Assembly: GCA_050180485.1 (NCBI GenBank)
Contig: JBFXED010000023.1
Location: 1 to 64,000 of the forward strand
Length of the DNA: 64,000 bases
Direction: 5' to 3'
Origin: CADEGL01 sp050180485
GTDB taxonomy: Bacteria; Pseudomonadota; Alphaproteobacteria; CADEGL01
Shown here: positions 30,762 through 38,831 of the stretch, piece after piece
Layout of the letters: each line of letters starts with the position of its first letter
Numbering within the stretch: the stretch's first letter is position 1
Made by a program: the position numbers and the translations under genes
The notes under the pieces: generated by a model
What the model was told of the DNA's origin: nothing
The model's input: only the letters and a program-made list of their open reading frames with translations
Database searches by the model: none

Positions 30762-32399
30762 ATGGCCGCAGCCAAGACCACCAAACGCGGGGCTGAACTT
30801 CTGGCCGACACAAGGTTGAACAAGGGCTCGGCTTTCACCCAGGCGGAGCGCGAAGCCCTCGGCCTGATCGGTCTCCTGCCGCCGACGCCGGAAAGCGAAG
30901 ACCTGCAGCTCCAGCGCATTCTGCAGCATCTGGGCACCAAGACGCTCGACATCGAGCGCTACGTCTATCTGCTCGGCTTGCTCGATCGGAACGAGACGCT
31001 GTTCTACCGCGTCCTGATGTCGGACCCGGCGCGCTTCATGCCCATCGTCTATACGCCTACGGTGGGCGAGGCGTGCCTCAAGTTCGACCATCTGTTCCGC
31101 CGCGCGCGCGGCATGTATCTGTCCATCGACCGCAAGGGCAAGGTGAAGGAAACCTTGCGCAACTGGCCGGAGAAGGATGTGCGCTTCATCTGCGTCACGT
31201 CCGGCGGGCGCATCCTGGGCCTGGGCGATCTCGGCGCCAACGGCATGGGCATCGCCATCGGCAAGCTGCAGCTCTACACGGCTTGCGCCGGCATTCCGCC
31301 CAGCGCGCTGATGCCCATGGTGCTCGATTTCGGCACCGACAACGAAACGCTCTTGGCCGATCCGCTCTATATGGGCCTTCGGCGCCACCGCGCGCCCACG
31401 GCCGAGGTGGATGCGTTCGTCGAGGAGTTCGTGGAGGCCGTGCAGGACGTCTTCCCGAAATGCTGCATCCATTTCGAGGATTGGGCGGGCGTGGACGCGG
31501 TACGTCTGCTGGCACGCTATCGCGACAAGGTTCTCTGCTACAACGACGACATCCAGGGCACGGCGGGAGCGGCGCTGACGGGCCTGATGGGCGCCTTGCG
31601 CGTGACCAAGAACAAGCTGGCCGATCACCGCGTGCTGTTCCTGGGCGCGGGCTCGGCCGGCGTGGGCATCGCCGATCTGATCGTCACCGCGATGATGCAG
31701 GACGGACTGTCGGAGAAAGAGGCGCGCGGGCGCGTCTCGCTGTTCGACATCCACGGGCTGATCCAGTCCAAGCGCACGGACCTGCTGGATTTCCAGAAGC
31801 CCTATGCCCATGACGAGGCGGCCCAGACGGACCTGGTCGCCGCGATCGAAGCATTGAAGCCCTCGATCCTGATCGGCGTCAGCACCAAGGCAAAGGCGTT
31901 CAACCAGAAGGTCATCGAGGCCATGGCGCGCCTCAACAAGAATCCCGTGATCTTCGCCTTGTCCAACCCGACCGATCATGCCGAATGCTCGGCCGAGGAA
32001 GCTTACAAATGGTCCGAAGGCCGGGCGCTGTTCGCCTCGGGGGTGCCGTTCGATCCCGTGCGCTTCAACGGCAGGCTCCTGGTGCCGGGGCAGGGCAACA
32101 ACGTTTACGTCTTCCCGGCGGTCAGCCTGGCGGTGTTCGCGACCGAGGCCACGCGCGTCACCGACGAGATGTTCATCGCCGCCGCGCGGGGCGTGGCCGA
32201 AAGCGTGACCCAAGCCGAACTGGATGCGGGATCGCTCTATCCGCCCCAATCGGGCATCTTCGAGACCGAGGTGAAGGCGGCGGTGCGCGTGGCGGAGACA
32301 ATCTTCGCGCGCAAATTGGCGCGGGTCGAAAAACCCAAGGACATCGAAGCCTTTATCCGGAGCAAGCTCTACACGCCGAAGTATCCGGACCTGGTCTGA
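30762..32399 (+). CDS. Malic enzyme, NAD(P)-dependent (eukaryote-like SfcA/MaeA type)
   Basis: This 545-residue enzyme decarboxylates malate to pyruvate and CO2. It has RGAELLADTRLNKGSAFTQA, the conserved tyrosine loop MPIVYTPTVGEACLKF, TSGGRILGLGDLGANGMGIA, the metal-binding CYNDDIQGTAGAALTG near 260-275 and the dinucleotide loop FLGAGSAGVGIADLI near 291-305. It is the single-domain long form, without the phosphotransacetylase domain of MaeB. Cofactor preference cannot be read with certainty. The fumarase gene follows after 10 bases, so fumarate-malate-pyruvate steps are encoded together. Confidence 0.93.
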   Translation: MAAAKTTKRGAELLADTRLNKGSAFTQAEREALGLIGLLPPTPESEDLQLQRILQHLGTKTLDIERYVYLLGLLDRNETLFYRVLMSDPARFMPIVYTPTVGEACLKFDHLFRRARGMYLSIDRKGKVKETLRNWPEKDVRFICVTSGGRILGLGDLGANGMGIAIGKLQLYTACAGIPPSALMPMVLDFGTDNETLLADPLYMGLRRHRAPTAEVDAFVEEFVEAVQDVFPKCCIHFEDWAGVDAVRLLARYRDKVLCYNDDIQGTAGAALTGLMGALRVTKNKLADHRVLFLGAGSAGVGIADLIVTAMMQDGLSEKEARGRVSLFDIHGLIQSKRTDLLDFQKPYAHDEAAQTDLVAAIEALKPSILIGVSTKAKAFNQKVIEAMARLNKNPVIFALSNPTDHAECSAEEAYKWSEGRALFASGVPFDPVRFNGRLLVPGQGNNVYVFPAVSLAVFATEATRVTDEMFIAAARGVAESVTQAELDAGSLYPPQSGIFETEVKAAVRVAETIFARKLARVEKPKDIEAFIRSKLYTPKYPDLV

Positions 32400-32409
32400 A
32401 GAGGACGTC

Positions 32410-33822
32410 ATGGCCCAGAAGGACGGATTCCGGATCGAGGAAGACGCGCTCGGCGACGTCAAGGTGCCGGCGGACCATCTGTGGGGTGCCCAGACCGAAC
32501 GCTCGCGCGAAAACTTCCCGATCGGCATCCCACGCTTCCGCTGGGGCCGGCCCGTCATCCGCGCGCTCGGCATCCTCAAGAAATGCGCGGCGTCGGCGAA
32601 CGGCGAGCTGGGCCAGTTGCCGAAGGAGAAGGTCGACCTGATCGTCCGCGCGGCGCAGGAGGTGATCGACGGCAAATGGGACGGCGAGTTTCCCCTGGTC
32701 GCATTCCAGACCGGCTCCGGCACCCAGACCAACATGAACGCCAACGAGGTGATCGCGAACCGCGCCATCCAGCTTGCGGGTGGTGTGGTCGGCTCGAAGA
32801 AGCCGATCCATCCGAACGACGACGTCAATCACAGCCAATCGTCCAACGACACGTTTCCGACTGTCATGCACATCGCGACGGTCGAGGAGTTGGACAACCG
32901 GCTGCTGCCCGCGGTGAAGGCCCTGCGCGACACGTTGGACGGCAAGGCCAAGGCGTTCGCCTCCGTGGTCATGGTCGGCCGCACGCATCTGCAGGACGCC
33001 ACGCCGCTCACACTCGGCCAGGCCATTTCGGGCTGGGTCGCCCAATTGGACGATGCCATGGACGGCATCCGCGCCGCGATGCGCGGCGTTTGCGCGCTTG
33101 CCATCGGCGGGACGGCGGTGGGCACCGGCCTCAACGCCCATCCGCGCTTCGGTGAGACGGCGGCAAAGCACATCGCAAAGGAGACGGGAAAACCCTTTAT
33201 CTCCGCCCCCAACAAGTTCGCGGCGCTCTCGGCGCATGACGCCATGGTCGCGGCCAGCGGCGCGTTGCGCGTGCTGGCTGGCGCGCTGATGAAAATCGCC
33301 AATGACGTGCGCTGGCACGCGAGCGGCCCGAGGGCTGGCTTGGGCGAGCTACACCTGCCGGAGAACGAGCCCGGCTCATCGATCATGCCGGGCAAGATCA
33401 ATCCGACTCAGTGCGAGGCCATGACCATGGTTGCGGTCCAGGTCTTCGGCAATGACCATTCCGTGGCGTTCGCGGGCTCGCAGGGCAATTTCCAACTCAA
33501 CGTCTACAAGCCGGTCATGCTGCACAATGTACTGGAGTCCATTGAGCTCTTGGCCGAAGCATGCCGCTCTTTCGATGAGCGTTGCGCGCGTGGCATCGAG
33601 CCGAATGAAAAAGGCATCAAGCACCATCTGGAGAATTCGCTGATGCTGGTCACCGCCTTGAACCCGCATATCGGTTACGAGAAGGCGGCCAAGATCTCGC
33701 TCACGGCCTACCGCGAGGACATCAGCCTCAAGGCGGCGGCGTTGAAGCTCGGCTATCTGACCGAGGCGCAATTCGACGAATGGGTGCGGCCGGCGGACAT
33801 GACTCGGCCGCTGAAGGGCTAA
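32410..33822 (+). CDS. fumC: Class II fumarate hydratase
   Basis: This 470-residue protein has AQTERSRENFPIG, TGSGTQTNMNANEVIANRAI (about 97-116), HPNDDVNHSQSSNDTFPT, GRTHLQDATPLTLGQAISGW and the signature loop GSSIMPGKINPTQCEA near 323-338. It hydrates fumarate to malate in the TCA cycle and needs no iron-sulfur cluster. Histidine HPNDDVN and the lid Ser are in place. It overlaps the convergent carbonic anhydrase gene by 4 bases at the stop codons. Confidence 0.96.
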   Translation: MAQKDGFRIEEDALGDVKVPADHLWGAQTERSRENFPIGIPRFRWGRPVIRALGILKKCAASANGELGQLPKEKVDLIVRAAQEVIDGKWDGEFPLVAFQTGSGTQTNMNANEVIANRAIQLAGGVVGSKKPIHPNDDVNHSQSSNDTFPTVMHIATVEELDNRLLPAVKALRDTLDGKAKAFASVVMVGRTHLQDATPLTLGQAISGWVAQLDDAMDGIRAAMRGVCALAIGGTAVGTGLNAHPRFGETAAKHIAKETGKPFISAPNKFAALSAHDAMVAASGALRVLAGALMKIANDVRWHASGPRAGLGELHLPENEPGSSIMPGKINPTQCEAMTMVAVQVFGNDHSVAFAGSQGNFQLNVYKPVMLHNVLESIELLAEACRSFDERCARGIEPNEKGIKHHLENSLMLVTALNPHIGYEKAAKISLTAYREDISLKAAALKLGYLTEAQFDEWVRPADMTRPLKG

Positions 33823-34445
33823 TCGCCGCCTTCCGCGGGCGGCGCGAACCGGCCGTTTTCGTCCAGCAGCATCAGCCGTCCGCTGGCGACCGCGAACCAG
33901 CAGCCGTGCAGCCGAAGCTTGCCAGCGGCCACGCGTTCGGCGATCCACGGGAACGAATGCAGGTTGGCCAGCGACAGCTTCACGCACTCGTGCTCGCACG
34001 CGCGCTGCAAGTCCTCGCCCGTTTCGCCGGTGGCGATGGCGCGCTCGCGCGCGGGCCGCGCCATGTCGACCCAGTGGGAGACGAAGTCCGATGCCGTGGG
34101 CGGGGTGCCTTCCAGGAGCGCGCGCACGCCGCCGCAAAGCCCATGCCCCATCACCACCAGATCGCGCACCTCAAGCACGCGGACGGCGAACTCCACCGCC
34201 GCGCTGGTGCCGTGATAGGCCGCGTCGCGCTCGAAGGGCGGCACCAGGTTGGCGACGTTGCGCGCGACGAACAATTCGCCGGGGCCGGCGTCGAAAATCA
34301 TCTGCGGGTCCACGCGCGAATCCGCGCAGGCGATGATCATGGTTTTGGGCGACTGACCGGCGGAGGCCAGACGCTGGTAAAGCTCGCGGTAGTTCGGCCA
34401 GGCGCCGGCGCGAAAGCGCCGATAGCCGTCGATCAATGGTTTCAT
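33819..34445 (-). CDS. Beta-class carbonic anhydrase
   Basis: This 208-residue protein has the beta-CA zinc ligands C40 (IIACADSRVDPQMIFDAGPG), H101 and C104 (VVMGHGLCGGVRALL), and the catalytic dyad D42/R44. It interconverts CO2 and bicarbonate. Bicarbonate supply may serve the biotin carboxylases elsewhere in the window, but there is no direct linkage. The gene ends overlapping fumC, tail to tail. Confidence 0.94.
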   Translation of the reverse strand: MKPLIDGYRRFRAGAWPNYRELYQRLASAGQSPKTMIIACADSRVDPQMIFDAGPGELFVARNVANLVPPFERDAAYHGTSAAVEFAVRVLEVRDLVVMGHGLCGGVRALLEGTPPTASDFVSHWVDMARPARERAIATGETGEDLQRACEHECVKLSLANLHSFPWIAERVAAGKLRLHGCWFAVASGRLMLLDENGRFAPPAEGGD

Positions 34446-34523
34446 CGCTCACCCGAACGCGTGAGCGTGCTTATAGGGGGCTTGGACGCGCCCGCCAACC
34501 CGTAAGATGCGGCGGGAAAAGGC

Positions 34524-35054
34524 TCACGCGTGTCCGCCCAAGCGCTGCGGCAGATGCCGGTCGCCAGCGGTCAGGGCGTCGGCCGCCATCTGCAGATTGC
34601 GTTCGGCGATGGCCGCGACGGGGGAGGGCATCAGCCAGACTAGGCGGCCTCGCGCCAGGAACCGATCGCCGGCCTGCAGCGCCGCGATGATCGAGAGGAA
34701 CAGGCACTCATCGACGCTCACACCCGTGCATTCCAGCCGGTGCAGGCGGCGCGCCTGGCGGGACGACGCGCAGAGAAGCGTCATGAAGGCGGCGATGCCC
34801 ACGGCCGCCCGCTCGCCCTGTTCCAGTCCGCAGGCCGTCACCAGCGGTTCCTCGATGCAGTGGCTGAGCGAGAGGCCGGGTTGCTCGCCCGCTTCCACGC
34901 GTTCGTGCAGCCAGCGCCGCATGGCCCAGACGACAAGCTGTTCGGAAAAGGTGAGGTCCGCGACCGAACAGGCCGAGAGGGTGGCCGCGTCGGGCGCTTC
35001 GGGATCGTCGTCGTTGACGGGCGAATGCGGGTTCAGGGTGGTAAGGCGGTCCAT
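34524..35054 (-). CDS. Unknown protein under a Fur-like operator
   Basis: This is about 176 residues if started at ATG 35054 (MDRLTTLNPHSPVNDDDPEA). It has no signal peptide or clear membrane span. There are four Cys (TLSACSVADLTF, LSHCIEEPLVTACGLEQGER, MTLLCASSR) and segments RRWLHERVEAGEQPG and LVWLMPSPVAAIAERNLQMA. I recognise no domain. An operator identical in core to those before hemP and the siderophore receptor abuts its start, so a role in iron homeostasis is a reasonable inference. A TTG two codons upstream lies inside the operator. Confidence 0.65.
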   Translation of the reverse strand: MDRLTTLNPHSPVNDDDPEAPDAATLSACSVADLTFSEQLVVWAMRRWLHERVEAGEQPGLSLSHCIEEPLVTACGLEQGERAAVGIAAFMTLLCASSRQARRLHRLECTGVSVDECLFLSIIAALQAGDRFLARGRLVWLMPSPVAAIAERNLQMAADALTAGDRHLPQRLGGHA

Positions 35055-35076
35055 TTGCAACTAATTCGCAATTGCA
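35055..35076. promoter_or_regulatory. Candidate Fur operator 1
   Basis: TTGCAACTAATTCGCAATTG plus CA, directly before the start of the unknown gene at 34524-35054. The core TGCAACTAATTC is identical to the site before hemP (36338) and differs by one base from the site before the receptor (42084). The outer TGCAA...TTGCA arms are an inverted repeat. Identity as a Fur box is inferred from the three iron-type contexts. Confidence 0.6.
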
Positions 35077-35143
35077 GATAGCGCAGAGTGAAGCCCGGCG
35101 CGGCCGCTGTCAACAACGCGGGCTAGGTGATTTTGAGGTGGCG

Positions 35144-35830
35144 TTAGCCCGTCGGGCGGCAGCCCCCGGCGCCGCCGGCACCGAAGACGCCGTCGAATTC
35201 GCGCGCCAGCGCCGCGTCCACCTGCGCCATCGACGCGGCAATGCCGAGATCGGCCAGCGAGGTCACGCCCAGGTTCGGCTCGGCGATGCCGCAGGGCACG
35301 ATGGCGCGGAAGTGGGACAGGTCGGGCGCCACGTTCAGCGAGATGCCGTGATAGGTGACCCACCGGCGCACGCGCACGCCGATGGCGGCGATCTTGTCCT
35401 CGCGACCGCCGCCGCGCGCGACCCACAGGCCGACACGGCCTGGGCGGCGCTCCGCCGTCACCCCGAAGCCCGCCAAGGTGCGAATCAGCCATTCCTCCAG
35501 ATCGTGGACGAAGCAGCGCACGTCGCGCCCGCGCGCGGCCAGATCGAGCAGGACATAGGCCACCCGTTGGCCTGGCCCATGATAGGTGTAGCGTCCGCCG
35601 CGCCCCGTGCGATGGACGGGGAAGGGGCCGGGGTCGAGCAGTTCGGCGTCCTTGGCGCTGGTCCCGGCCGTATAGAGCGGCGGATGCTCCAGGAGCCAGA
35701 CGAGTTCCGGCGCGGCGCCTTCGCGGATGGCGGCGGCGCGCGCCTCCATGGCGGCGACCGCCGCCTCATAGGGCTCGAGAGCCGGGCTGGTCCGCCATTC
35801 CACCGCCGCTCGAGACGTCCGCTCCGCCAT
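35144..35830 (-). CDS. lipB: Lipoyl(octanoyl) transferase
   Basis: This 228-residue enzyme moves octanoate from acyl carrier protein to lipoyl domains. The motif RGGRYTYHGPGQRVAYVLLD is at 77-96, the catalytic Lys K146 is in DKIAAIGVR and the catalytic Cys C180 in VPCGIAEPNLGVTSL. The C-terminus ends in a short Gly/Ala-rich stretch. It lies between the unknown iron-box gene and tRNA-Leu and is read away from the tRNA. LipA is not in the window. Confidence 0.95.
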   Translation of the reverse strand: MAERTSRAAVEWRTSPALEPYEAAVAAMEARAAAIREGAAPELVWLLEHPPLYTAGTSAKDAELLDPGPFPVHRTGRGGRYTYHGPGQRVAYVLLDLAARGRDVRCFVHDLEEWLIRTLAGFGVTAERRPGRVGLWVARGGGREDKIAAIGVRVRRWVTYHGISLNVAPDLSHFRAIVPCGIAEPNLGVTSLADLGIAASMAQVDAALAREFDGVFGAGGAGGCRPTG

Positions 35831-35884
35831 GCCTCAGGGGGCCTTTCACCTTGATATGCCTGATACGATTTGCTAATTCCCAGG

Positions 35885-35910
35885 CACGCATTGCGCAAGC
35901 GCAATGCGTG
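35885..35910. repeat. Perfect 12-bp inverted repeat upstream of tRNA-Leu
   Basis: CACGCATTGCGC (35885-35896) and GCGCAATGCGTG (35899-35910) are exact inverted copies separated by AA. It lies between the divergent lipB start and the tRNA, ending 13 bases before the tRNA. It could be a binding site or part of the tRNA precursor leader if the weak TTGATA-N17-TAATTC element at 35851-35879 is its promoter. Confidence 0.5.
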
Positions 35911-35923
35911 TTCCGGATGACAT

Positions 35924-36009
35924 GCGGTCGTGGCGGAATGGTAGACGCGCAGCGTTGAGGGCGCTGTGGGAGCGATCCCGTGGAAGTTCGAGTCTTCTCG
36001 ACCGCACCA
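35924..36009 (+). tRNA. tRNA-Leu (anticodon GAG)
   Basis: The acceptor stem GCGGTCG (35924-35930) pairs with CGACCGC (35999-36005), followed by A and an encoded CCA. The anticodon stem CAGCG/CGCTG encloses the loop TTGAGGG, giving anticodon GAG. The long variable arm (GGGAGCGATCCC) is the class II arm expected of tRNA-Leu, and the T loop is GTTCGAGTC. Length is 86 bases with CCA. Confidence 0.97.
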
Positions 36010-36087
36010 TCCCCGAAATTCTGATCCGCCCAAACGTTCGCGCCGTCCGTTGATGGACGGGGCGGTACAGGCCCTGCGGACCCGTCC

Positions 36088-36291
36088 CTATTTATTCAGG
36101 ATCAGCTTGCCGTTGCTGGTGATGCGCAAGCGATATTCCTCGCCCCGGTGGGCGATGATCAGCTCGTTGCCGCCCTGCAGCAGATCTTCGGTGGTGGTCC
36201 GGCGAACCGTCCGGCCCTGTTCGGCTGGCTTGGACGCGCTGCCATAATCGCCCGGACGCCCGGGACCGCCTTCCTTCGTCAATTCCCCCAC
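36088..36291 (-). CDS. hemP: Hemin uptake protein HemP
   Basis: This is about 67 residues. The C-terminal half has the HemP pattern: TTEDLLQGGNELIIAHRG then EEYRLRITSNGKLILNK. HemP is a small protein encoded next to iron or heme uptake genes and is needed for heme utilisation in some proteobacteria. GTG 36291 gives the usual family length; the reading frame stays open to a TTG at 36342 within the operator, which I consider too far upstream, and TTG 36282 is another option. A Fur-like box lies 47 bases before this start. Confidence 0.82.
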   Translation of the reverse strand: MGELTKEGGPGRPGDYGSASKPAEQGRTVRRTTTEDLLQGGNELIIAHRGEEYRLRITSNGKLILNK

Positions 36292-36337
36292 CCTGTTTTT
36301 GGCCGCCCGGCGCGGGTGCGGCGCCGGGATGTGCAAA

Positions 36338-36359
36338 TGCAACTAATTCTCATTTAGCA
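36338..36359. promoter_or_regulatory. Candidate Fur operator 2 (hemP / orphan plug gene)
   Basis: TGCAACTAATTCTCATTTAG plus CA lies between hemP (minus) and the gene at 36514 (plus). It shares TGCAACTAATTC with operator 1, and the ATTCTCATT part matches the classical Fur consensus half. It could control both directions. Evidence is motif identity and iron-uptake context. Confidence 0.65.
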
Positions 36360-36513
36360 TTGCCAGGCGCGCGGGGCAAGCGTTTCAGCCAGCCGGGCGA
36401 TACCCCTTTGCGGCGGTTCCGGCTTTGCTCGATAATTATTGGTGAAAGCTAGCCCTCCGGCTTCGGGGACCGGAGGCGCCAGCCGGATGCCTCGATCGTC
36501 GGATCGCCCCGTG

Positions 36514-36813
36514 ATGACCGAACGTTTCACCTTTCTTCTCGCCGCGATGTTCGTCGCGGTCTCGCCGCTGGCCGCCTGGGCCGAAGACGGCATGGGTGCC
36601 GTGCGCAGCCATGCGAGCCCATCGGTCGCCTATGGCGCGCAGTCGCGCGGCCTCGGCATGGTGGACGGCAACTCGTCCCAGATCGGCCGCGATGGCGCGG
36701 ACGAACTGCCGGGCGCCGTCACGGTCACCAAGTCCAACATGGATCAGCGCCACGCCACGTCCGTGACGTCGGCCCTGCGTGTTGTGCCGGGCGTCTTGGC
36801 CATCGGGCGATAG
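36514..36813 (+). CDS. Secreted orphan TonB-plug-like fragment
   Basis: This 99-residue protein has a Sec signal peptide (MTERFTFLLAAMFVAVSPLA, cleavage after AWA). The C-terminal 35 residues, LPGAVTVTKSNMDQRHATSV then TSALRVVPGVLAIG, follow the plug-domain opening of TonB-dependent receptors. The receptor in this window has TPQSITVVTEELMDEQHVTR then MRDALRNVPGISLG at the matching place. It then stops, so there is no barrel. It is either a receptor remnant or a free plug-like periplasmic protein. It faces away from hemP across the Fur-like box and converges on tonB. ATG 36514 gives the best signal peptide. Confidence 0.6.
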   Translation: MTERFTFLLAAMFVAVSPLAAWAEDGMGAVRSHASPSVAYGAQSRGLGMVDGNSSQIGRDGADELPGAVTVTKSNMDQRHATSVTSALRVVPGVLAIGR

Positions 36814-36825
36814 GCCCGTGGGCGG

Positions 36826-37518
36826 CTAACGCAAGCTGAACTGAACCGGCACCACGAATTCGAGCAAGTTCTCGGGCCGGTCCGCCGGAATGGGCGGCAG
36901 CGGTTGCGCGCGCACGATCAGGGCCAGGACCTCGTCGTCCAGATGCTGTGAGTTCGAGCTGCGGTACAGCTTGTAACTCAGCACTCTGCCCTGTCGGTCC
37001 ATCGTGAACTGGATATAGGACAGGCCCTGATGCCGGCGCATCCGCGCTTCCGGCGGATAGCGCTTGTGCTTGTCCAAATGCGCGATCAACAGTGCTTCGA
37101 AGCTGGCCTTGGCGGCGGCCGACACGGCGGGCGCGGGGGTCGGTGTCGTGGTGGTCGCGGGTGCGGCCTGAACGGGCGGCGCGGGCTTGGGCGCCGCCTC
37201 CAGTTCGGCCTCCGAAGGCGCGACCGGCAACTCTTCCTTCAGCAGGACCGGCTTCTGAACCGGCTTTTGCACCGGCTTGGGCTCCGGCGGCTTGATCTTG
37301 GGCGCGGGCGGGGGCGGAACCGGCTTCGGCGCGGGCAGGGGCGTCATGTCGATCATGATCGCGGGCGGTGGGGCGCCGGGCGGCGGCACCAGATTCTTCC
37401 AGGCGACGAACAGAAGCGCGGCGGCCACGTGGATGCCGGCGATGGCCGCGAAGCAACCGCTCCAACGGTGCCTTTCCCGGTGATCGTCGTGGTGAAGGAG
37501 AAGCGCCGCGCTCGACAC
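36826..37518 (-). CDS. tonB: Energy transducer TonB
   Basis: This 230-residue protein has an N-terminal anchor (FAAIAGIHVAAALLFVAW), a Pro/Lys-rich periplasmic spacer from about 45 to 130 (PPPPAPKIKPPEPKPVQKPV) and the TonB C-terminal domain with HLDKHKRYPPEARMRRHQGL and YIQFTMDRQGRVLSYKLYRS. TonB carries the ExbB/ExbD proton-motive energy to outer-membrane receptors. It is the last gene of the iron operon, 2 bases after exbD. Confidence 0.94.
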   Translation of the reverse strand: MSSAALLLHHDDHRERHRWSGCFAAIAGIHVAAALLFVAWKNLVPPPGAPPPAIMIDMTPLPAPKPVPPPPAPKIKPPEPKPVQKPVQKPVLLKEELPVAPSEAELEAAPKPAPPVQAAPATTTTPTPAPAVSAAAKASFEALLIAHLDKHKRYPPEARMRRHQGLSYIQFTMDRQGRVLSYKLYRSSNSQHLDDEVLALIVRAQPLPPIPADRPENLLEFVVPVQFSLR

Positions 37519-37520
37519 GC

Positions 37521-37943
37521 TTATTGTCCCTGTTCGAGGCCGACCAACGCGACCTTCAAGTAGCCGGCGTTGCGCATGGCGTTCATCACTTCCATCAGCT
37601 CGCCGTATTCGACCGTCTTGTCCGCGCGCAAGAAGACCCGCTTTTCCCTGTCGCCGGCCGTCGCGGCGTCGAGCGCGGTGCCCAGCGATTCGCGATTCGC
37701 CACCTGCTGTTCGCCCACGACCAGCGAAAGGTCAGACTTGAGGGTCAGGAACAGCGGCTTGTCCGGACGCGGCTGACGCTGGGCGCTGGCTGTCGGCAGA
37801 TCGACCGGGATGTCCACCGTCGCCAGGGGAGCCGCGATCATGAAGATGATGAGGAGGACCAGCATGACATCGATGAACGGTGTCACGTTGATCTCGTGGG
37901 TTTCCTCCAATTCATCCTTGCCGTGGTCGAGGCGAACCGCCAT
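37521..37943 (-). CDS. exbD: TonB-system protein ExbD
   Basis: This 140-residue protein has one N-terminal span with the essential aspartate D25 in INVTPFIDVMLVLLIIFMIA. A periplasmic domain follows (LFLTLKSDLSLVVGEQQVAN). With ExbB it forms the proton-driven motor that energises TonB. It sits between exbB (4 bases) and tonB (2 bases), so the three are tightly coupled. Confidence 0.95.
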   Translation of the reverse strand: MAVRLDHGKDELEETHEINVTPFIDVMLVLLIIFMIAAPLATVDIPVDLPTASAQRQPRPDKPLFLTLKSDLSLVVGEQQVANRESLGTALDAATAGDREKRVFLRADKTVEYGELMEVMNAMRNAGYLKVALVGLEQGQ

Positions 37944-37947
37944 GGCG

Positions 37948-38799
37948 CTACTCCGCGGCCCGGGCGCGCGGCTTTTGACGGCGGTCCAGATCGCGCGACA
38001 ACAGGCGCAGAACCACCGCCGAGGCGTCGCCCAATTGGTGGCGATAGCCCGAGATCGAGCGCGAGAAATGATTGTAGATCACGACCGCCGGGATCGCCGC
38101 GACCAGGCCCAGCGCGGTCGCCAGAAGCGCCTCGGCGATGCCGGGCGCCACCACGGCCAGATTGGTGGTCTGTGCCTTCGAAATGCCGATAAAGCTGTTC
38201 ATGATGCCCCACACCGTGCCGAACAGGCCGACGAAGGGCGCGGTCGCGCCGATGGTGGCCAGAATGCCGGTACCGCGCCCGATGCGCCGGCCGGCGGCGG
38301 CCTCGATGCGCTCCAGATGCCAGGCCGCGCGCTCCTTCACGCTTTCCGGCGGGTCTTCCATCGATTCCGCCAATTCGGCCTGGGCGGCCACGATCAGCGT
38401 CGCGGTCGGGCCGTCATGGTCGGCCACGCGTTGCGCGGCTTCGGCGAGATTGCGCGACTGGCTGACCTCGGTGAGCGCCGCGCGCGCGCGTTTGCGCGCC
38501 TTGTGCAGCTCCAAATTCTTCGACAGCCAGACCGTCCAGGTGATGACCGACGCGATGAGGAGGCCCACCATGACGGCTTGCACGACGAAATCGGCCGTCG
38601 TGAACATGCCCCAGACCGAGAGATCCTGCGGCAGAACGCCTGGGGCCGTGTTGAGCGGCGTCGCCGGATCGAGCGTCATCGTGCCGGTGCCGGCGGCGCC
38701 AGCGCTCGGCGTGACAGGGCCTGTGTCGGCAGCGAAGGCCGGCGAGGAAAGCGCGGAGAGGACGGTAACGGCTGCGCTTGCTATGCGACGTTTCAACAC
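37948..38799 (-). CDS. exbB: TonB-system protein ExbB
   Basis: This is about 283 residues from GTG 38799, which has a GGAGGA site 5 bases upstream. An N-terminal signal peptide (AVTVLSALSSPAFAADTG) marks the long ExbB form with a periplasmic N-terminal extension. Three spans follow; the MotA/TolQ/ExbB signature includes LATIGATAPFVGLFGTVWGI, FIGISKAQTTNLAVVAPGIA and EALLATALGLVAAIPAVVIY. It is the pentameric stator that forms the proton channel around ExbD. Confidence 0.94.
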   Translation of the reverse strand: MLKRRIASAAVTVLSALSSPAFAADTGPVTPSAGAAGTGTMTLDPATPLNTAPGVLPQDLSVWGMFTTADFVVQAVMVGLLIASVITWTVWLSKNLELHKARKRARAALTEVSQSRNLAEAAQRVADHDGPTATLIVAAQAELAESMEDPPESVKERAAWHLERIEAAAGRRIGRGTGILATIGATAPFVGLFGTVWGIMNSFIGISKAQTTNLAVVAPGIAEALLATALGLVAAIPAVVIYNHFSRSISGYRHQLGDASAVVLRLLSRDLDRRQKPRARAAE

Positions 38800-38831
38800 G
38801 ATGGTCCTCCGTCGAATTCGAATCAATGGCG

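Noticed and set aside
30639..32828. 729-codon minus-strand frame opposite malic enzyme and fumC.
   Set aside because: It lies wholly antisense to two well-identified enzymes and shows no family resemblance.
36043..36060. CCGTCC/GGACGG hairpin after tRNA-Leu as a terminator.
   Set aside because: Only a 6-bp stem with no T-run on either side; too weak to call.
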